Below, piece after piece: positions 17,969 through 27,941 of a stretch of DNA of 64,000 nt. Source of the DNA: Psychrobacter sp. TAE2020 (lineage in GTDB: Bacteria; Pseudomonadota; Gammaproteobacteria; Pseudomonadales; Moraxellaceae); contig NZ_JAHLMU010000001.1 in NCBI RefSeq assembly GCF_018919485.1, positions 1,744,893-1,808,892 of the forward strand, written 5' to 3'. Both the position numbers and the translations under genes were made by a program. The first letter of the stretch is position 1; every line of letters starts with the position of its first letter. The notes beneath the pieces are model-generated. The model searched no databases, had not been told where the DNA came from, and was given only the letters and a program-made list of their open reading frames with translations.

Positions 17969-18952
17969 CTATTGCTCATTATCAGTTGGCCGATGAGTGG
18001 CACGTGGGTGAGCGCGATCATAGACTTGGGTGAGCTTAGCAAAATCGACGTGAGTATAAATCTGAGTAGTGCTGATATCGCTATGACCAAGCATCTCTTG
18101 CACAGCACGTAGATCACCGCTGCCCGATAAAAGGTGTGAGGCGAAGCAATGACGTAATAGATGCGGATACATATTTTGGGCAATACCGGCACGGGTTGCC
18201 GCTACTTTTAGGCGCTGTTGTACTGCACGACTAGATAACCGAGTACCGAGCTTTTCGCTAATAAATAGCGCAGGGTCTTGCTGCTCGACCCATAAGTTGC
18301 GATGCGGCAAGTAACGCTTGATAGCCGCCGCTGCTTTAGTCCCTATAGGCACTAAGCGGGTCTTATTACCTTTCCCAGTCACCCGTACTCGTAGGTCAGC
18401 CAAGTCGATATCACTACTATCCAGAGCCACGAGCTCACCTACTCGCAGACCGCTGCTATACAGCAGCTCAAACATCGCTTTATCCCGTAACCATAAGCGG
18501 GCTTGCTCTGGGATGTCAGGGCTGGCCTGATCAAGTAACTGAGTCAGTAGATCGATATCCGCTATCGAAGGTAAGGGTCTAGGACTACGTTTGAGCTGAT
18601 AGCCAGTGCTTGGATTAATACGGGCCAGCCCTTCTTCAATCAGCCAACCGTAAAAATGCCTAATGGCAGACAGCTCCTGCTGCACACTAGACAGAGCTAG
18701 CTTGTCCTCATCAAGGCGCTGGCTGATATGCTGAGCCAACTGACGTTTGTCACAGCGTGTCCATGTTAAGCGCTTACCCCGTATAAATAGCGCGAGCTGA
18801 TTGACCCCAGCAAAATAAGCACTCAAAGTATGCTGAGAATGGTTGCGCACTGCCAGTACCTCTAGCCAGCGTTGTACTGGTATTAATAATTCGGCTAGAG
18901 CGTTATCTGGTTCTGTACTTAATAGGGATTCAATATCCATAGATATCAGCAC
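17969..18952 (-). CDS. xerC: Tyrosine recombinase XerC
   Basis: 327 residues. The N-terminal SAM-like core-binding domain (30-115) is followed by a catalytic domain with all active residues: R170 (SGLRVGEL), K194, H264 and R267 (HLLRH), H290 (LGHSD) and nucleophile Y299 (QIYTHV). With XerD it resolves chromosome dimers at dif near the terminus. It lies 17 bases after dapF, the conserved dapF-xerC operon, which distinguishes it from a phage integrase. Confidence 0.94.
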   Translation of the reverse strand: MLISMDIESLLSTEPDNALAELLIPVQRWLEVLAVRNHSQHTLSAYFAGVNQLALFIRGKRLTWTRCDKRQLAQHISQRLDEDKLALSSVQQELSAIRHFYGWLIEEGLARINPSTGYQLKRSPRPLPSIADIDLLTQLLDQASPDIPEQARLWLRDKAMFELLYSSGLRVGELVALDSSDIDLADLRVRVTGKGNKTRLVPIGTKAAAAIKRYLPHRNLWVEQQDPALFISEKLGTRLSSRAVQQRLKVAATRAGIAQNMYPHLLRHCFASHLLSGSGDLRAVQEMLGHSDISTTQIYTHVDFAKLTQVYDRAHPRATHRPTDNEQ

Positions 18953-18969
18953 TCCTTGAGCTAACTAAA

Positions 18970-19854
18970 TTAGCTCGGATTGGCTTTAATTCCTGATTGT
19001 GCCATCAATCCATCAGGGCTAAATACACCTTCATAAACGAATGCCGTCGGTCCAGTCATCATCACCGAATAGCCGGGCTGCCAACGTACCACTAAACTGC
19101 CACCATACAGCTGCGTGCGCACATCTTCTCCTTCATCGAGCCAGCCTTCACGCACCCCAACGGCCACTGCCGCACAAGCACCAGTACCACAAGCTTGAGT
19201 CTCTCCAACCCCACGCTCATACACACGTAAACGAATATGACGCTGGTTCATCACTTGCATAAAGCCGACATTGACTCGATTAGGAAAAGCAGGATGCCCC
19301 TCGATAGCTTTACCGAGTTTTTCGATATCAACTGCTAAAATATCGTCAACTTTAATGACCGCATGGGGGTTGCCCATATTGGCCACGTATAACTGTACTG
19401 GTGTGCCTGCGACATCAATATGATAGGCGTTCTGAATTTTGGTAGTTGATTTGGGAGTAAAAGGAATCTCATTGGGCTCGAACTTTGGTTTACCCATATC
19501 TACTTCTACCCAACCATAGCGATCGGTAGTTAGAGCAATAACACCGCTGGCTGTCTCTACTCGTAGACGCTGCTTAAACGATAGTTTGCGCGCTTGGACG
19601 AAGCGAGCAAAACAGCGAGCCCCATTACCGCACTGCTCAACTTCTGAGCCATCAGCATTAAAGATACGATAACTAAAATCCACATCAGGGCGCATCGGTG
19701 GCTCTACTACTAATAGCTGATCAAAGCCAATGCCTAAATGTCGATCGCCGAGGAGCTGTACTAGCTCTTTGGTTAATTCCAAACGCTGGGTCACCAGATC
19801 GATAACCATAAAATCATTACCCAGACCATGCATTTTGGTAAATTCTATTAGCAT
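18970..19854 (-). CDS. dapF: Diaminopimelate epimerase
   Basis: Converts LL- to meso-diaminopimelate for lysine and peptidoglycan. Both catalytic cysteines are visible: EQCGNGARCFARF in the first half and QACGTGACAAVAVG in the second. The usual family start MLIEFTKMHGLGNDF is at 19854; the frame extends five codons to 19869, and AAGG lies unusually close to the 19854 ATG, so the start is not fully settled. Followed by xerC in an operon; separated from lysA upstream by a terminator. Confidence 0.94.
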   Translation of the reverse strand: MLIEFTKMHGLGNDFMVIDLVTQRLELTKELVQLLGDRHLGIGFDQLLVVEPPMRPDVDFSYRIFNADGSEVEQCGNGARCFARFVQARKLSFKQRLRVETASGVIALTTDRYGWVEVDMGKPKFEPNEIPFTPKSTTKIQNAYHIDVAGTPVQLYVANMGNPHAVIKVDDILAVDIEKLGKAIEGHPAFPNRVNVGFMQVMNQRHIRLRVYERGVGETQACGTGACAAVAVGVREGWLDEGEDVRTQLYGGSLVVRWQPGYSVMMTGPTAFVYEGVFSPDGLMAQSGIKANPS

Positions 19855-19963
19855 ATCCTTGTGTCCCATTCTATTTTTATGTATGCGTTATAGTAGCACG
19901 CTGTATAGCACAATGATAACAATCGCAGTAGCTTGGGCGAGCTTATTTTTATATGAAAATAGG

Positions 19964-19999
19964 CAAAAAAATCCCCACTGTTACTTTAACAATGGGGTT
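19964..19999 (-). terminator. Terminator after lysA
   Basis: On the minus strand AACCCCATTGTT pairs with AACAGTGGGGAT around a short loop, one mismatch, followed by seven T. Separates lysA from dapF. Confidence 0.75.
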
Positions 20000-20109
20000 C
20001 TTACTAGTAATAGCACCGACTACCATAGGCTTATAAAACTCCTAGCCTTATTGCTAATGGTCAGGCGCTGCTCATTAGGCGCTACTTATCCAGCATTAGT
20101 TGTGAGCGG

Positions 20110-21501
20110 CTATTGGTCAGCTGACCATAAAGTTTCAGAGGCATACAACTCTTCGATGCTTTCGCGTTTTCGAATCAGCTGATGCTGAGTACCTGCCACC
20201 ATCACCTCAGCAGCACGGGGACGGGTATTATAATTACTACTCATCACCATGCCATAAGCGCCGGCACCGGTAATAGCTAATAGATCATTACCAGTTAAAT
20301 TCAATAGACGATCTTTGGCTAAAAAGTCGCCAGTCTCACAGATAGCGCCAACGATATCCCACGCCTGCATATCTTCAATATCTGCATCGACACTCGACAA
20401 TAACGCTGGAATCACTGCCATCTCAGCTTGATAAAGTGCTGGACGAATCAAATCATTCATTGCGGCATCAACAATAGCGAAGTTCTTATGCTCAGTGGGT
20501 TTTAGTATATCGACACGAGTAAGCAAGATACCAGCATTAGCGACCATACTGCGACCTGGCTCAAAGAATACTTTTAGGCCTAGCGTTGTTAGTTTGGGTA
20601 ATAAAGCTTGGGCAAACTCAGCTATGGTAATTGGTGCTTCATCGATATAACGCACCCCAAGACCACCGCCTAAATCAATATGCTTAAGTTGAATACCTTT
20701 ATCAGCTAAATTTTGAATAAGCTCGATTAACTTGTCTAAAGCGGCAATAAAAGGCGCGACTTCGGTTAGCTGGGAGCCAATATGACAGTCAATACCAATA
20801 ATATCGATATGTGACATGGCTGCGGCTTGTTGGTATACCGCTACTGCTTTATCGTGGGCAATACCAAATTTATTGTCTTTGAGCCCCGTTGAGATATACG
20901 GATGAGTATTAGCATCGACATCTGGATTAACCCGTAATGATATTGGTGCCGATTTATTGAGCTGCTGGGCAACTTTATTGATTAATATCAGCTCATTAAC
21001 AGACTCTACGTTAAAGCAGCTAATGCCTTGATTTAGGGCAAACTCGATATCATAAGCTGTCTTACCTACCCCTGAAAACACTACCTTTGACGCCTTGCCA
21101 CCAGCGGCTAACACTCGCATCAGCTCACCACGTGAAACGATATCAAAGCCAGCACCTGCTTGCGCTAACACTCCTAAAACAGCGAGATTAGAATTGGCTT
21201 TTACCGCATAACAAATTTGATGCTCAATAGCCGCAAAACTATCGCTATAGTCCTGATAGACGGCTACTATCGCCTGTTTTGAATAGACATAGCAAGGCGT
21301 AGCATAACGCTCAGCCAATTCATCGACACTGATATCTTCCATATACAGAGTGCTATTGCGATACGCTAATGCTGGCAAGTGTGCCGTTAGCGCAGTAGGA
21401 TTAATATACAAGCCTTGCTCAGTTTGTACTGTGACATCAGGACAGCTGCTAGCATTGGTTGGCGTATTAATCGCATCAGCTGGCGAAGTAGAATTACTCA
21501 T
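20110..21501 (-). CDS. lysA: Diaminopimelate decarboxylase
   Basis: 463 residues, fold-type III PLP enzyme making lysine from meso-diaminopimelate. The PLP lysine is K101 in CYAVKANSNL; HIGSQ, GGGLGVRY, the FEPGRS motif and the C-terminal GAYGMVMSSNYN are in order. It carries about 45 extra N-terminal residues (Thr/Asn/Ser-rich) compared with typical 415-residue LysA, so a later start is possible. Downstream of lptM, a common pairing in gammaproteobacteria. Confidence 0.94.
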   Translation of the reverse strand: MSNSTSPADAINTPTNASSCPDVTVQTEQGLYINPTALTAHLPALAYRNSTLYMEDISVDELAERYATPCYVYSKQAIVAVYQDYSDSFAAIEHQICYAVKANSNLAVLGVLAQAGAGFDIVSRGELMRVLAAGGKASKVVFSGVGKTAYDIEFALNQGISCFNVESVNELILINKVAQQLNKSAPISLRVNPDVDANTHPYISTGLKDNKFGIAHDKAVAVYQQAAAMSHIDIIGIDCHIGSQLTEVAPFIAALDKLIELIQNLADKGIQLKHIDLGGGLGVRYIDEAPITIAEFAQALLPKLTTLGLKVFFEPGRSMVANAGILLTRVDILKPTEHKNFAIVDAAMNDLIRPALYQAEMAVIPALLSSVDADIEDMQAWDIVGAICETGDFLAKDRLLNLTGNDLLAITGAGAYGMVMSSNYNTRPRAAEVMVAGTQHQLIRKRESIEELYASETLWSADQ

Positions 21502-21729
21502 AGTTATATCTCTAATTTGGTCAGGTCATCAAGGTTATATAGTCGAGCTGCTTTGCAACAGCTGGCGTTTAACTCGGAGCAATTTTCACCGATTAAACGA
21601 TAAAGAGTATCTGGCTTATTAAGTACTGATTATTACTACCCATGGCTAAGTGTTTTGTAACTCATAAGCTCATGATTGATAAATACTTGGTAATAGTTAC
21701 TCATCAATCATCGATAAACAATCATCATT

Positions 21730-21765
21730 TATTAATAAGCTTCTATTAATAAGCCTCTATTAATA
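21730..21765. repeat. Short tandem repeat, 14 bp unit x2.6
   Basis: TATTAATAAGCTTC, TATTAATAAGCCTC, then TATTAATA. Runs into the stop codon of the lptM-like gene and lies between it and lysA. Confidence 0.75.
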
Positions 21766-22038
21766 GTCATTAGGATCATCACTGACTTCAGGGAATGCTT
21801 TCTCTTGCTCCAAGTAGCGATTTTTCTGATAGTCATTATCGTCAATTCCAGCAAAAGCAGCATCTTGTGGGTTGCTAGTACTTTCTAAAATCCCAGAGCT
21901 GTTAGAGACCATTTGACTATCGCTATCTGCTAAATATAGGCTGCCTTTTTGACCACAGCCAGTCATAGTCAATACGGCTAAGCTTAGTGCTATAAGGGCA
22001 AATTTTTTAGATAAAAAGGCTTTGTTGATTATTACCAT
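21760..22038 (-). CDS. lptM: LptM-like small lipoprotein
   Basis: 92 residues from the ATG at 22038; the frame is open 20 codons further but that stretch is polar and unlike a signal. The signal (KKFALIALSLAVLTMTGC) ends in a lipobox followed by GQKGSLYLAD, the fingerprint of LptM (YifL), a lipoprotein that helps oxidative assembly of LptD in the outer membrane. The rest is a variable acidic tail. Position upstream of lysA matches the family context. No good ribosome-binding site is seen for either start. Confidence 0.82.
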   Translation of the reverse strand: MVIINKAFLSKKFALIALSLAVLTMTGCGQKGSLYLADSDSQMVSNSSGILESTSNPQDAAFAGIDDNDYQKNRYLEQEKAFPEVSDDPNDY

Positions 22039-22556
22039 AAGGGAGTACCCAAGAGAGTGACGAGCTGATTGATAGCAGGAACTGTTGCTCAATAACAAAT
22101 TGCACTGAGCAAAATATTAGCCTTAACAACAGATAACCTTTGGCTATAAGTAAATTCAGTAGTGCAGAGCAAGTAACGATTGATAGCGTTTAATCATAAA
22201 CTGCCTGTAGCGATAAACAGCCTTTATAAAAAATTATCGCAAAGACCAGTTATAGATACTCTAGGAAAGTATTGAAACAGCTAGCCTACTCTACGCTCTA
22301 CGGCCATTGATCATAGCATTAATCTATAAAGCTGTGCATTGATCGGGTTTATTTAGTCGCTAATTATAGCAAGAATTATTGGCCTACCAACCGCTGTTTA
22401 TTCACTATTCAGGGTAGCATAATAAGCTTTATAGCTGCTACTAGTGGCTATGAGCAATAGTCAAAAACTATTGGACAACTTTACTTACAATTTGGATCAA
22501 TGCTTGTACCACTATGCTAGCTAAGCTACTAGCCGATAATTAACTCTATTAGGCTC

Positions 22557-22585
22557 TTGACGAGCACCAAGATAAAACCTTATAG
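22557..22585 (+). promoter_or_regulatory. Possible distal promoter upstream of ackA
   Basis: TTGACG, 17 bases, TTATAG. Good -35 and acceptable -10 at ideal spacing, about 250 bases before ackA. It could drive ackA with a long leader or an unrecognised transcript. Confidence 0.4.
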
Positions 22586-22769
22586 TCATCAGGGTATAAC
22601 TAATAAGCTAATCTACTTTATCTTTGCTGCTAGCTATTTTGACCCTAAAACAGTAAGCAGTTTAATGACCTACAATGTCGGTAATTTGAAATTAACTAGT
22701 CACTGTCAACCCCTGAAATAAAAGGACTATCAGCTAATAAAAATTAGTTGACTCTCCATTTATTTCTAT

Positions 22770-22798
22770 TTGTTCAGCAGCGGTTAATCCGTTATGAT
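22770..22798 (+). promoter_or_regulatory. Promoter of ackA-pta
   Basis: TTGTTC, 17 bases, TATGAT, placing the transcript start about 28 bases before the ackA ATG. Spacing and both boxes fit a sigma-70 promoter. Confidence 0.55.
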
Positions 22799-22832
22799 TA
22801 CCTAATTATAAAACACCATCTAAGGATAGATT

Positions 22833-24077
22833 ATGAGTGATAGCCTCAGCAATTCCACTTTTAGCGATCAGACTACTGGTACTCACCAATTAACCAACCC
22901 AACACTAGTTTTGAACTGCGGTTCTTCTTCGATTAAATATGCCTTAATTAGCGAAGACGAATCTACTCGTATTACAGGTCTTGCAGAAAACTTAGGCCTA
23001 GATACGGCGCGTATTAAACATACTAAATTAGATGGCAAAAAGATTGAAATCTCAATCCCTGGCGGTCGTCATAAGCTGGCGTTACAAAAGATTCTTGAAT
23101 TGCTTGAGCAGTATCACTTTATTGCCGTTGGTCATCGCGGTGTTCATGGTGGTCGTGAGTACTCAGAAGCTGTACGGGTCGATGACCATGTACTCTCAGA
23201 AGTAAAACGTCTAAAGATCCTAGCACCTTTGCATAACCCTGCTAATGCTTTAGGTATTGAAGCAGTACAAGCTATCTATCCTGATATTCCACAAGTGGTA
23301 GTTTTTGATACCGCCTTTCACCAAACTATGCCGCCCGTTGCCTATCGCTACCCGATCCCAAAAGCCCTGTATGAAGATGAAAAAATTCGTCGCTATGGTT
23401 TCCATGGTACTTCACACGCCTACGTCTCTGAACGTGGCAGTGCCCTTACCCAAGCTAAAGGTCCGCATGGCTGGCTAACGGCGCATTTGGGTAATGGTTG
23501 TTCTGCGACGGCGGTCTATGATGGCAAGAGCTTAGACACTAGCATGGGTTTGACGCCGCTTGAAGGCCTGATGATGGGGACTCGTAGTGGTGATGTCGAT
23601 CCTGGACTACACATTCATTTAAAGCGTCTACTCGGTATGAGTTTAGAAGAAATCGATAAGATGCTTAATAGTGAAAGCGGTCTACTCGGTATCTCAGGGT
23701 TATCGAATGACTTGCGCACTATCGAGCAAGCCGCTAGTGAAGGCCATGCCGATGCGCAGCTAGCAATTGATATGTTTTGCTATCGTGTAGGAAAATACTT
23801 AGCTAGCCTTAGCTGTGCTATGCCTGTATTTACTGGCATTATCTTTACTGGTGGTATCGGTGAGAACTCGGCAACCACTCGTGCTCGTATCTTAGAGGTC
23901 ATGCGTCACTTCGGTATCAAGTTTGATGCTGAGAAAAACAAGTCATTAGTTGGCGGTGCAGAAGGCAGCTTCCAAAGTGCTGATAGTAGTATCGAGCTGT
24001 GGGTTATCCCAACCGATGAAGAATGCCGTATTGCGCAAGAAACTCGTCAAGCACTCGGTTTAGAGCGTGTTGAATAG
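22833..24077 (+). CDS. ackA: Acetate kinase
   Basis: 414 residues. Acetyl phosphate + ADP to acetate + ATP, reversible, cytoplasmic. N-terminal phosphate loop LNCGSSSIKYAL (27-38), the kinase signature RRYGFHGTSHAYVS near 190, MGTRSGDVDPG near 249 and the C-terminal GGIGENSATTRARI. A 20-residue Ser/Thr-rich N-terminal extension precedes the core. Followed by pta after 79 bases, the standard ackA-pta order. Confidence 0.96.
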   Translation: MSDSLSNSTFSDQTTGTHQLTNPTLVLNCGSSSIKYALISEDESTRITGLAENLGLDTARIKHTKLDGKKIEISIPGGRHKLALQKILELLEQYHFIAVGHRGVHGGREYSEAVRVDDHVLSEVKRLKILAPLHNPANALGIEAVQAIYPDIPQVVVFDTAFHQTMPPVAYRYPIPKALYEDEKIRRYGFHGTSHAYVSERGSALTQAKGPHGWLTAHLGNGCSATAVYDGKSLDTSMGLTPLEGLMMGTRSGDVDPGLHIHLKRLLGMSLEEIDKMLNSESGLLGISGLSNDLRTIEQAASEGHADAQLAIDMFCYRVGKYLASLSCAMPVFTGIIFTGGIGENSATTRARILEVMRHFGIKFDAEKNKSLVGGAEGSFQSADSSIELWVIPTDEECRIAQETRQALGLERVE

Positions 24078-24156
24078 TTACCAGTAGACACTGCTGATAC
24101 TATTAAAACAGCAGCGCTTGTTAGTTTAAAAAACCAAATAAACTGTAGGATACGCT

Positions 24157-26301
24157 ATGCAAACCATTTTACTTGTCCCTATTAGCCGTGGTATCGGTGT
24201 CACTTCCGCCGCACTCGGTCTCATCCGTGCTCTAGATTATAATGGCGTTAAAGCTGCTTTTATGAAGCCGTTTTTGCAAGACGATACTCTCGATAAACAA
24301 AATAGTCTCGACAGCTCCAGCGCCTTGATTATGCATGCTTTTGGTCTCAACCCTCCTCAATCTATCAGCCGTCAGCACGTTGAGCGTATGATCGGTGACG
24401 GTAACCTCGATGACCTAATGGAGCAAGTCGTTGAGAGCTTCCAGTCAATCGGTACTGATCAAGATGTCATCATCTGTGAAGGCTTAGTACCCACCACTGA
24501 AGCTTCTTATGCCTCACAAATCAACCGTGCTATTGCCCACGCTTTAGATGCCAAGATTATCTTTGTCAGTACGGCTGATACTAATAATCCAGCCTTGTTA
24601 GCCGATAAGCTCGATGTTCATGGGCGTGAGTTTGGGGGTATCGCTGATGAGCGTACGCTAGGCTGTATCTTGATGCGTGTCGATGTGCCTAACACTTTTG
24701 ACGCTCAACCCGTAGCTCCAGGTGAAGCGGTATGCAGTCTTGATAAAAAATTCATAGAAAACGTCCAGCGTTTATCGCCGCATTTTAATACTGATCAATT
24801 CCGCCTGATTGGAGTAGTGCCTTTTAGTGACTCACTATCAGTACCCCGTACTTGGGATATCGCCGCTGAGCTTGACGCCACTTGGTTGAATGTCGGTGAG
24901 GCTAAGACCCGCCGTATCAATAACATCAGTTTAACCGCCCGTTCAGTAGCCCGTGTCGATGAAATATTCAAGCGTGGCACTCTGATTGTAGTCCCAGGTG
25001 ATCGTGATGATCTATTATTAGCCGCTGGATTGGCTTGTATTAACGGCATTCCACTGGCAGGTATTGTGCTAACTGGCGGGGTGATGCCCAACGAAACCGT
25101 TGCTGAATTATGGCAATCAGCGCTTAAGACTGGTATTCCGGTGATGAGTGTTGAGACTGACAGCTTTGAGACCGTACAGAATCTGTTGCATATGAGCTCT
25201 GAGATTCCAAGCGATGATACCGAGCGTGCGCAAGAAGTCACGCGCTACGTAGCCGCCCACTTAGATCTAAGCTGGATCAAAGAGTACTTCAGTGGTGATT
25301 ATACCCCACGCCTGTCTCCTGCTGCCTTTCGCCATCAAGTGGTTAAAAAAGCACAGCTAGCCAAAAAACGGGTGGTACTACCAGAAGGTTCTGAGCCCCG
25401 CACAGTAGAGGCCGCCTGTATCTGTCAAAGCCGTGGTATCGCTAACTGTGTGTTGCTAGCTAAGCGCAGCGACGTTGAACAAGTGGCGAAAAACCGTAGC
25501 TTAGTATTACCAGAAGGGCTAGAAATTCTCGACCCTGAAACTTTAGATATGACTAGATATATCGCCGCCGTGGTTGCCGCCCGTAAAGGCAAAACGACTG
25601 ATATAGCTGCTGCTGAGAAGCTCAAAGATACCGTCTATTTAGGGACCGTTATGCTCCTTCTAGACGAAGTAGATGGTTTGGTCTCTGGTGCTATTCACAC
25701 TACAGCCAATACGGTACTGCCAGCGTTCCAGTTAATTAAGACTGCACCGCAGTACTCTCTAGTGTCGTCAGTATTCTTTATGCTGTTGCCTGAGCAAGTG
25801 GTAGTCTATGGTGACTGTGCGATCAATCCAGACCCAACGGCTGAAGAGCTGGCTGAGATTGCCATTCAGTCTGCACAATCTGCAGCGGCCTTTGGAATTG
25901 AGCCTAAAGTGGCGATGATCAGTTATTCAACGGGTGCCTCTGGCTCTGGCGCTGATGTGGAAAAAGTCAAACGTGCCACAGCAATCGTGCGTGAGCGTGA
26001 GCCTACCCTAGCGGTCGATGGCCCTCTGCAATATGATGCGGCGTCAGTGATGAGTGTTGGCAAGCAAAAAGCCCCAGACTCAAAGGTTGCCGGACAAGCC
26101 AATGTATTTATCTTCCCTGATCTAAACACTGGTAACACCACTTATAAAGCGGTACAACGTAGCGCCAATGTCATTAGTGTAGGGCCAATGCTACAAGGTC
26201 TCAATAAGCCGGTAAACGACTTATCACGTGGAGCATTAGTCGATGATATTGTCTATACCATCGCTTTGACCGCCATTCAAGCGCATAGTGATACTGTTTG
26301 A
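24157..26301 (+). CDS. pta: Phosphate acetyltransferase, long form
   Basis: 714 residues, the three-part long Pta: an N-terminal P-loop-like domain (TILLVPISRGIGVTSAALGLIRAL), a central DRTGG regulatory domain (about 220-340) and the C-terminal PTA_PTB catalytic domain from about residue 390 (KKRVVLPEGSEPRTVEAA ... MISYSTGASGSGADVEKV). Interconverts acetyl-CoA and acetyl phosphate. Length equals that of E. coli Pta. Ends in a strong terminator. Confidence 0.96.
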   Translation: MQTILLVPISRGIGVTSAALGLIRALDYNGVKAAFMKPFLQDDTLDKQNSLDSSSALIMHAFGLNPPQSISRQHVERMIGDGNLDDLMEQVVESFQSIGTDQDVIICEGLVPTTEASYASQINRAIAHALDAKIIFVSTADTNNPALLADKLDVHGREFGGIADERTLGCILMRVDVPNTFDAQPVAPGEAVCSLDKKFIENVQRLSPHFNTDQFRLIGVVPFSDSLSVPRTWDIAAELDATWLNVGEAKTRRINNISLTARSVARVDEIFKRGTLIVVPGDRDDLLLAAGLACINGIPLAGIVLTGGVMPNETVAELWQSALKTGIPVMSVETDSFETVQNLLHMSSEIPSDDTERAQEVTRYVAAHLDLSWIKEYFSGDYTPRLSPAAFRHQVVKKAQLAKKRVVLPEGSEPRTVEAACICQSRGIANCVLLAKRSDVEQVAKNRSLVLPEGLEILDPETLDMTRYIAAVVAARKGKTTDIAAAEKLKDTVYLGTVMLLLDEVDGLVSGAIHTTANTVLPAFQLIKTAPQYSLVSSVFFMLLPEQVVVYGDCAINPDPTAEELAEIAIQSAQSAAAFGIEPKVAMISYSTGASGSGADVEKVKRATAIVREREPTLAVDGPLQYDAASVMSVGKQKAPDSKVAGQANVFIFPDLNTGNTTYKAVQRSANVISVGPMLQGLNKPVNDLSRGALVDDIVYTIALTAIQAHSDTV

Positions 26302-26354
26302 TTTGCTCAAGGTGTAGCTGAACAAGTGCAATAGCCCTATCTCCTATAGCATCC

Positions 26355-26385
26355 AGCCGATTATCGTCATGATAGTCGGCTTTTT
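26355..26385 (+). terminator. Terminator after ackA-pta
   Basis: Eleven-pair stem AGCCGATTATC (26355-26365) / GATAGTCGGCT (26371-26381), one G-U pair, five-base loop, then TTTTT. It overlaps the longest possible nadD reading frame, arguing for a later nadD start. Confidence 0.88.
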
Positions 26386-26461
26386 AATGCATGACAACAT
26401 GACAATAACCTGCTTGCCCTCTACAATAGCACTATATGACTTATATTTAGCCTTTTTACTT

Positions 26462-27289
26462 ATGCCTGATACATACGCTACATGCGCTACAGTCGCTAAA
26501 ACTATTGAAACACCCCAACCAGCCATTCGTGCCTATCTTGGTGGCTCCTTTGATCCAGTGCATGGCGGACATATCCAAATAGCGATGAGCGTCTATAACA
26601 GCCTGCTGCCTCTCGCCACTGAGCAGCGTGAGCTACAAGTTGCGCTATTACCTAATGCCCGTTCTCCCTTTAAGGAGCAAAGTACCGATCCTGCTGATCG
26701 TTTGGCGATGCTAAAGCTGGCTATCGAGGACACCCCCTTGCAGATCGATGAGCTTGAACTGTGGCAAACGCCGCCGGTCTATAGCATCGATAGCGTGCGG
26801 ATACTGCGCCAGCGCTATCCTGATGACTGCTTGATCTTTATTATGGGTATGGACAGCGCCCGTAGCTTGCCTAAATGGAAAGGCGGCTTACAATTGACTG
26901 ATTACTTGCACCTATGGATATTTGATCGTAATCAATCACCGCAGGACACTGCCGTGCTAACGCTGCAACTGCCCGATGAATTACAACAGCAAGTGACTGA
27001 GTCGTATATCGAGTTACTATTAATCCAGCCGTCATTGAACAATACATCGAGCCATAAATCCTTTTCGCCTGAGGCCTTGAAAAGCCAGCAGCAAGGACGC
27101 ATTTATATAGATACTCGCTCAGTAATAACTGTCTCTAGTACTGAGATTCGACAACAATTTTATAAACCTGATTTTGAGTCATTGCCGTCTGCTAAATACA
27201 TAGTTAATAAGCGCAATAATTTAGCCAATTGGCTAAATCCTAAAGTTTATCAATATATAATTACTCATCAGCTATATTCTGTGCTCTAA
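26462..27289 (+). CDS. nadD: Nicotinate-nucleotide adenylyltransferase
   Basis: Adds AMP to nicotinate mononucleotide in NAD synthesis. The nucleotidyltransferase motif YLGGSFDPVHGGH and the C-terminal TVSSTEIRQQF (SSTxIR) are intact; FIMGMDSARSLPKWKG is also typical. The frame is open to 26369, but that part overlaps the pta terminator and reads as hydrophobic noise, so the start at 26462 (MPDTYAT) is preferred. Even so the protein, at 275 residues, is longer than the usual 210-220, with extra residues around 175-215. rsfS follows, the conserved nadD-rsfS pair. Confidence 0.9.
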   Translation: MPDTYATCATVAKTIETPQPAIRAYLGGSFDPVHGGHIQIAMSVYNSLLPLATEQRELQVALLPNARSPFKEQSTDPADRLAMLKLAIEDTPLQIDELELWQTPPVYSIDSVRILRQRYPDDCLIFIMGMDSARSLPKWKGGLQLTDYLHLWIFDRNQSPQDTAVLTLQLPDELQQQVTESYIELLLIQPSLNNTSSHKSFSPEALKSQQQGRIYIDTRSVITVSSTEIRQQFYKPDFESLPSAKYIVNKRNNLANWLNPKVYQYIITHQLYSVL

Positions 27290-27408
27290 TTCCGTTAAAA
27301 TTGCACTATCTTTGTCATTTTACCTTTAGCATGCTCCTATACAGCTCGTTAATGTAGAGCGACTACTTATACTTTTATTATGATCGATTATTTAAGAGAT
27401 TTACCTTT

Positions 27409-27822
27409 ATGATTCCAACTATGTCTAATGACCGTTTAAATGAGTGCTTAGCACTAGTCCAAAATTCTTTAGAAGATATGAAAGCTAAGAACATCACTGT
27501 AATGAATGTAGAAGACTTGACTGACGTTATGGAGCGTATCGTTATAGCTGACGGTACTTCAAAACGCCATGTTCGTGCTATGGCTGACAATCTAGGTGCT
27601 GATGCTAAACAAGCAGGCTTTATGCCGCTTGGCCGTGAAGGTGGCAACGATTCTGATTGGACGCTAATAGATCTAGGTGCCGTAGTGGTACACATGATGA
27701 TTCCAGCCGCTCGTGAGTTCTATGATCTTGAAGGTCTATGGTCATCACCTGAGCAATTGGCTGAGCTAATTGCAGTGCCGCGTGAAAAGAAAACCGCTGG
27801 TCGCCGTAATAAAAACAAATAG
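27409..27822 (+). CDS. rsfS: Ribosome silencing factor RsfS
   Basis: 137 residues. The DUF143/Iojap core is clear: VEDLTDVMERIVIADGTSKRHVRAMADNL, DWTLIDLGAVVVHMM and FYDLEGLW. RsfS binds ribosomal protein L14 and blocks subunit joining in stationary phase. A second ATG four codons in (MSNDRL) could be the true start. Downstream of nadD with a terminator after it; rlmH, the common next gene, is absent. Confidence 0.94.
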   Translation: MIPTMSNDRLNECLALVQNSLEDMKAKNITVMNVEDLTDVMERIVIADGTSKRHVRAMADNLGADAKQAGFMPLGREGGNDSDWTLIDLGAVVVHMMIPAAREFYDLEGLWSSPEQLAELIAVPREKKTAGRRNKNK

Positions 27823-27878
27823 CTCTATTTATTATAGTGCTAGTTTATTAGTGTTTAATTATCGGCTGCTTTAACCTT

Positions 27879-27913
27879 AAAAAAGACTGGATTAATATTC
27901 CGGTCTTTTTTTT
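27879..27913 (+). terminator. Terminator after rsfS
   Basis: Stem AAAAAAGACTGG (27879-27890) / CCGGTCTTTTTT (27900-27911), one G-U pair, followed by more T. Confidence 0.85.
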
Positions 27914-27941
27914 ATGGCTATAATTTGTATAATCTTAGGTT

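Larger units (their letters stand above)
22099..22832. other. Long spacer upstream of ackA
   Basis: 734 bases without a supported gene. Two plus-strand promoter-like pairs are seen (22557-22585 and 22770-22798). No terminator or clear small-RNA structure was found in the remainder. Confidence 0.5.

Noticed and set aside
17969..18952. Phage or island integrase
   Set aside because: The dapF operon context and full XerC-like sequence mark it as the chromosomal dimer-resolution recombinase.
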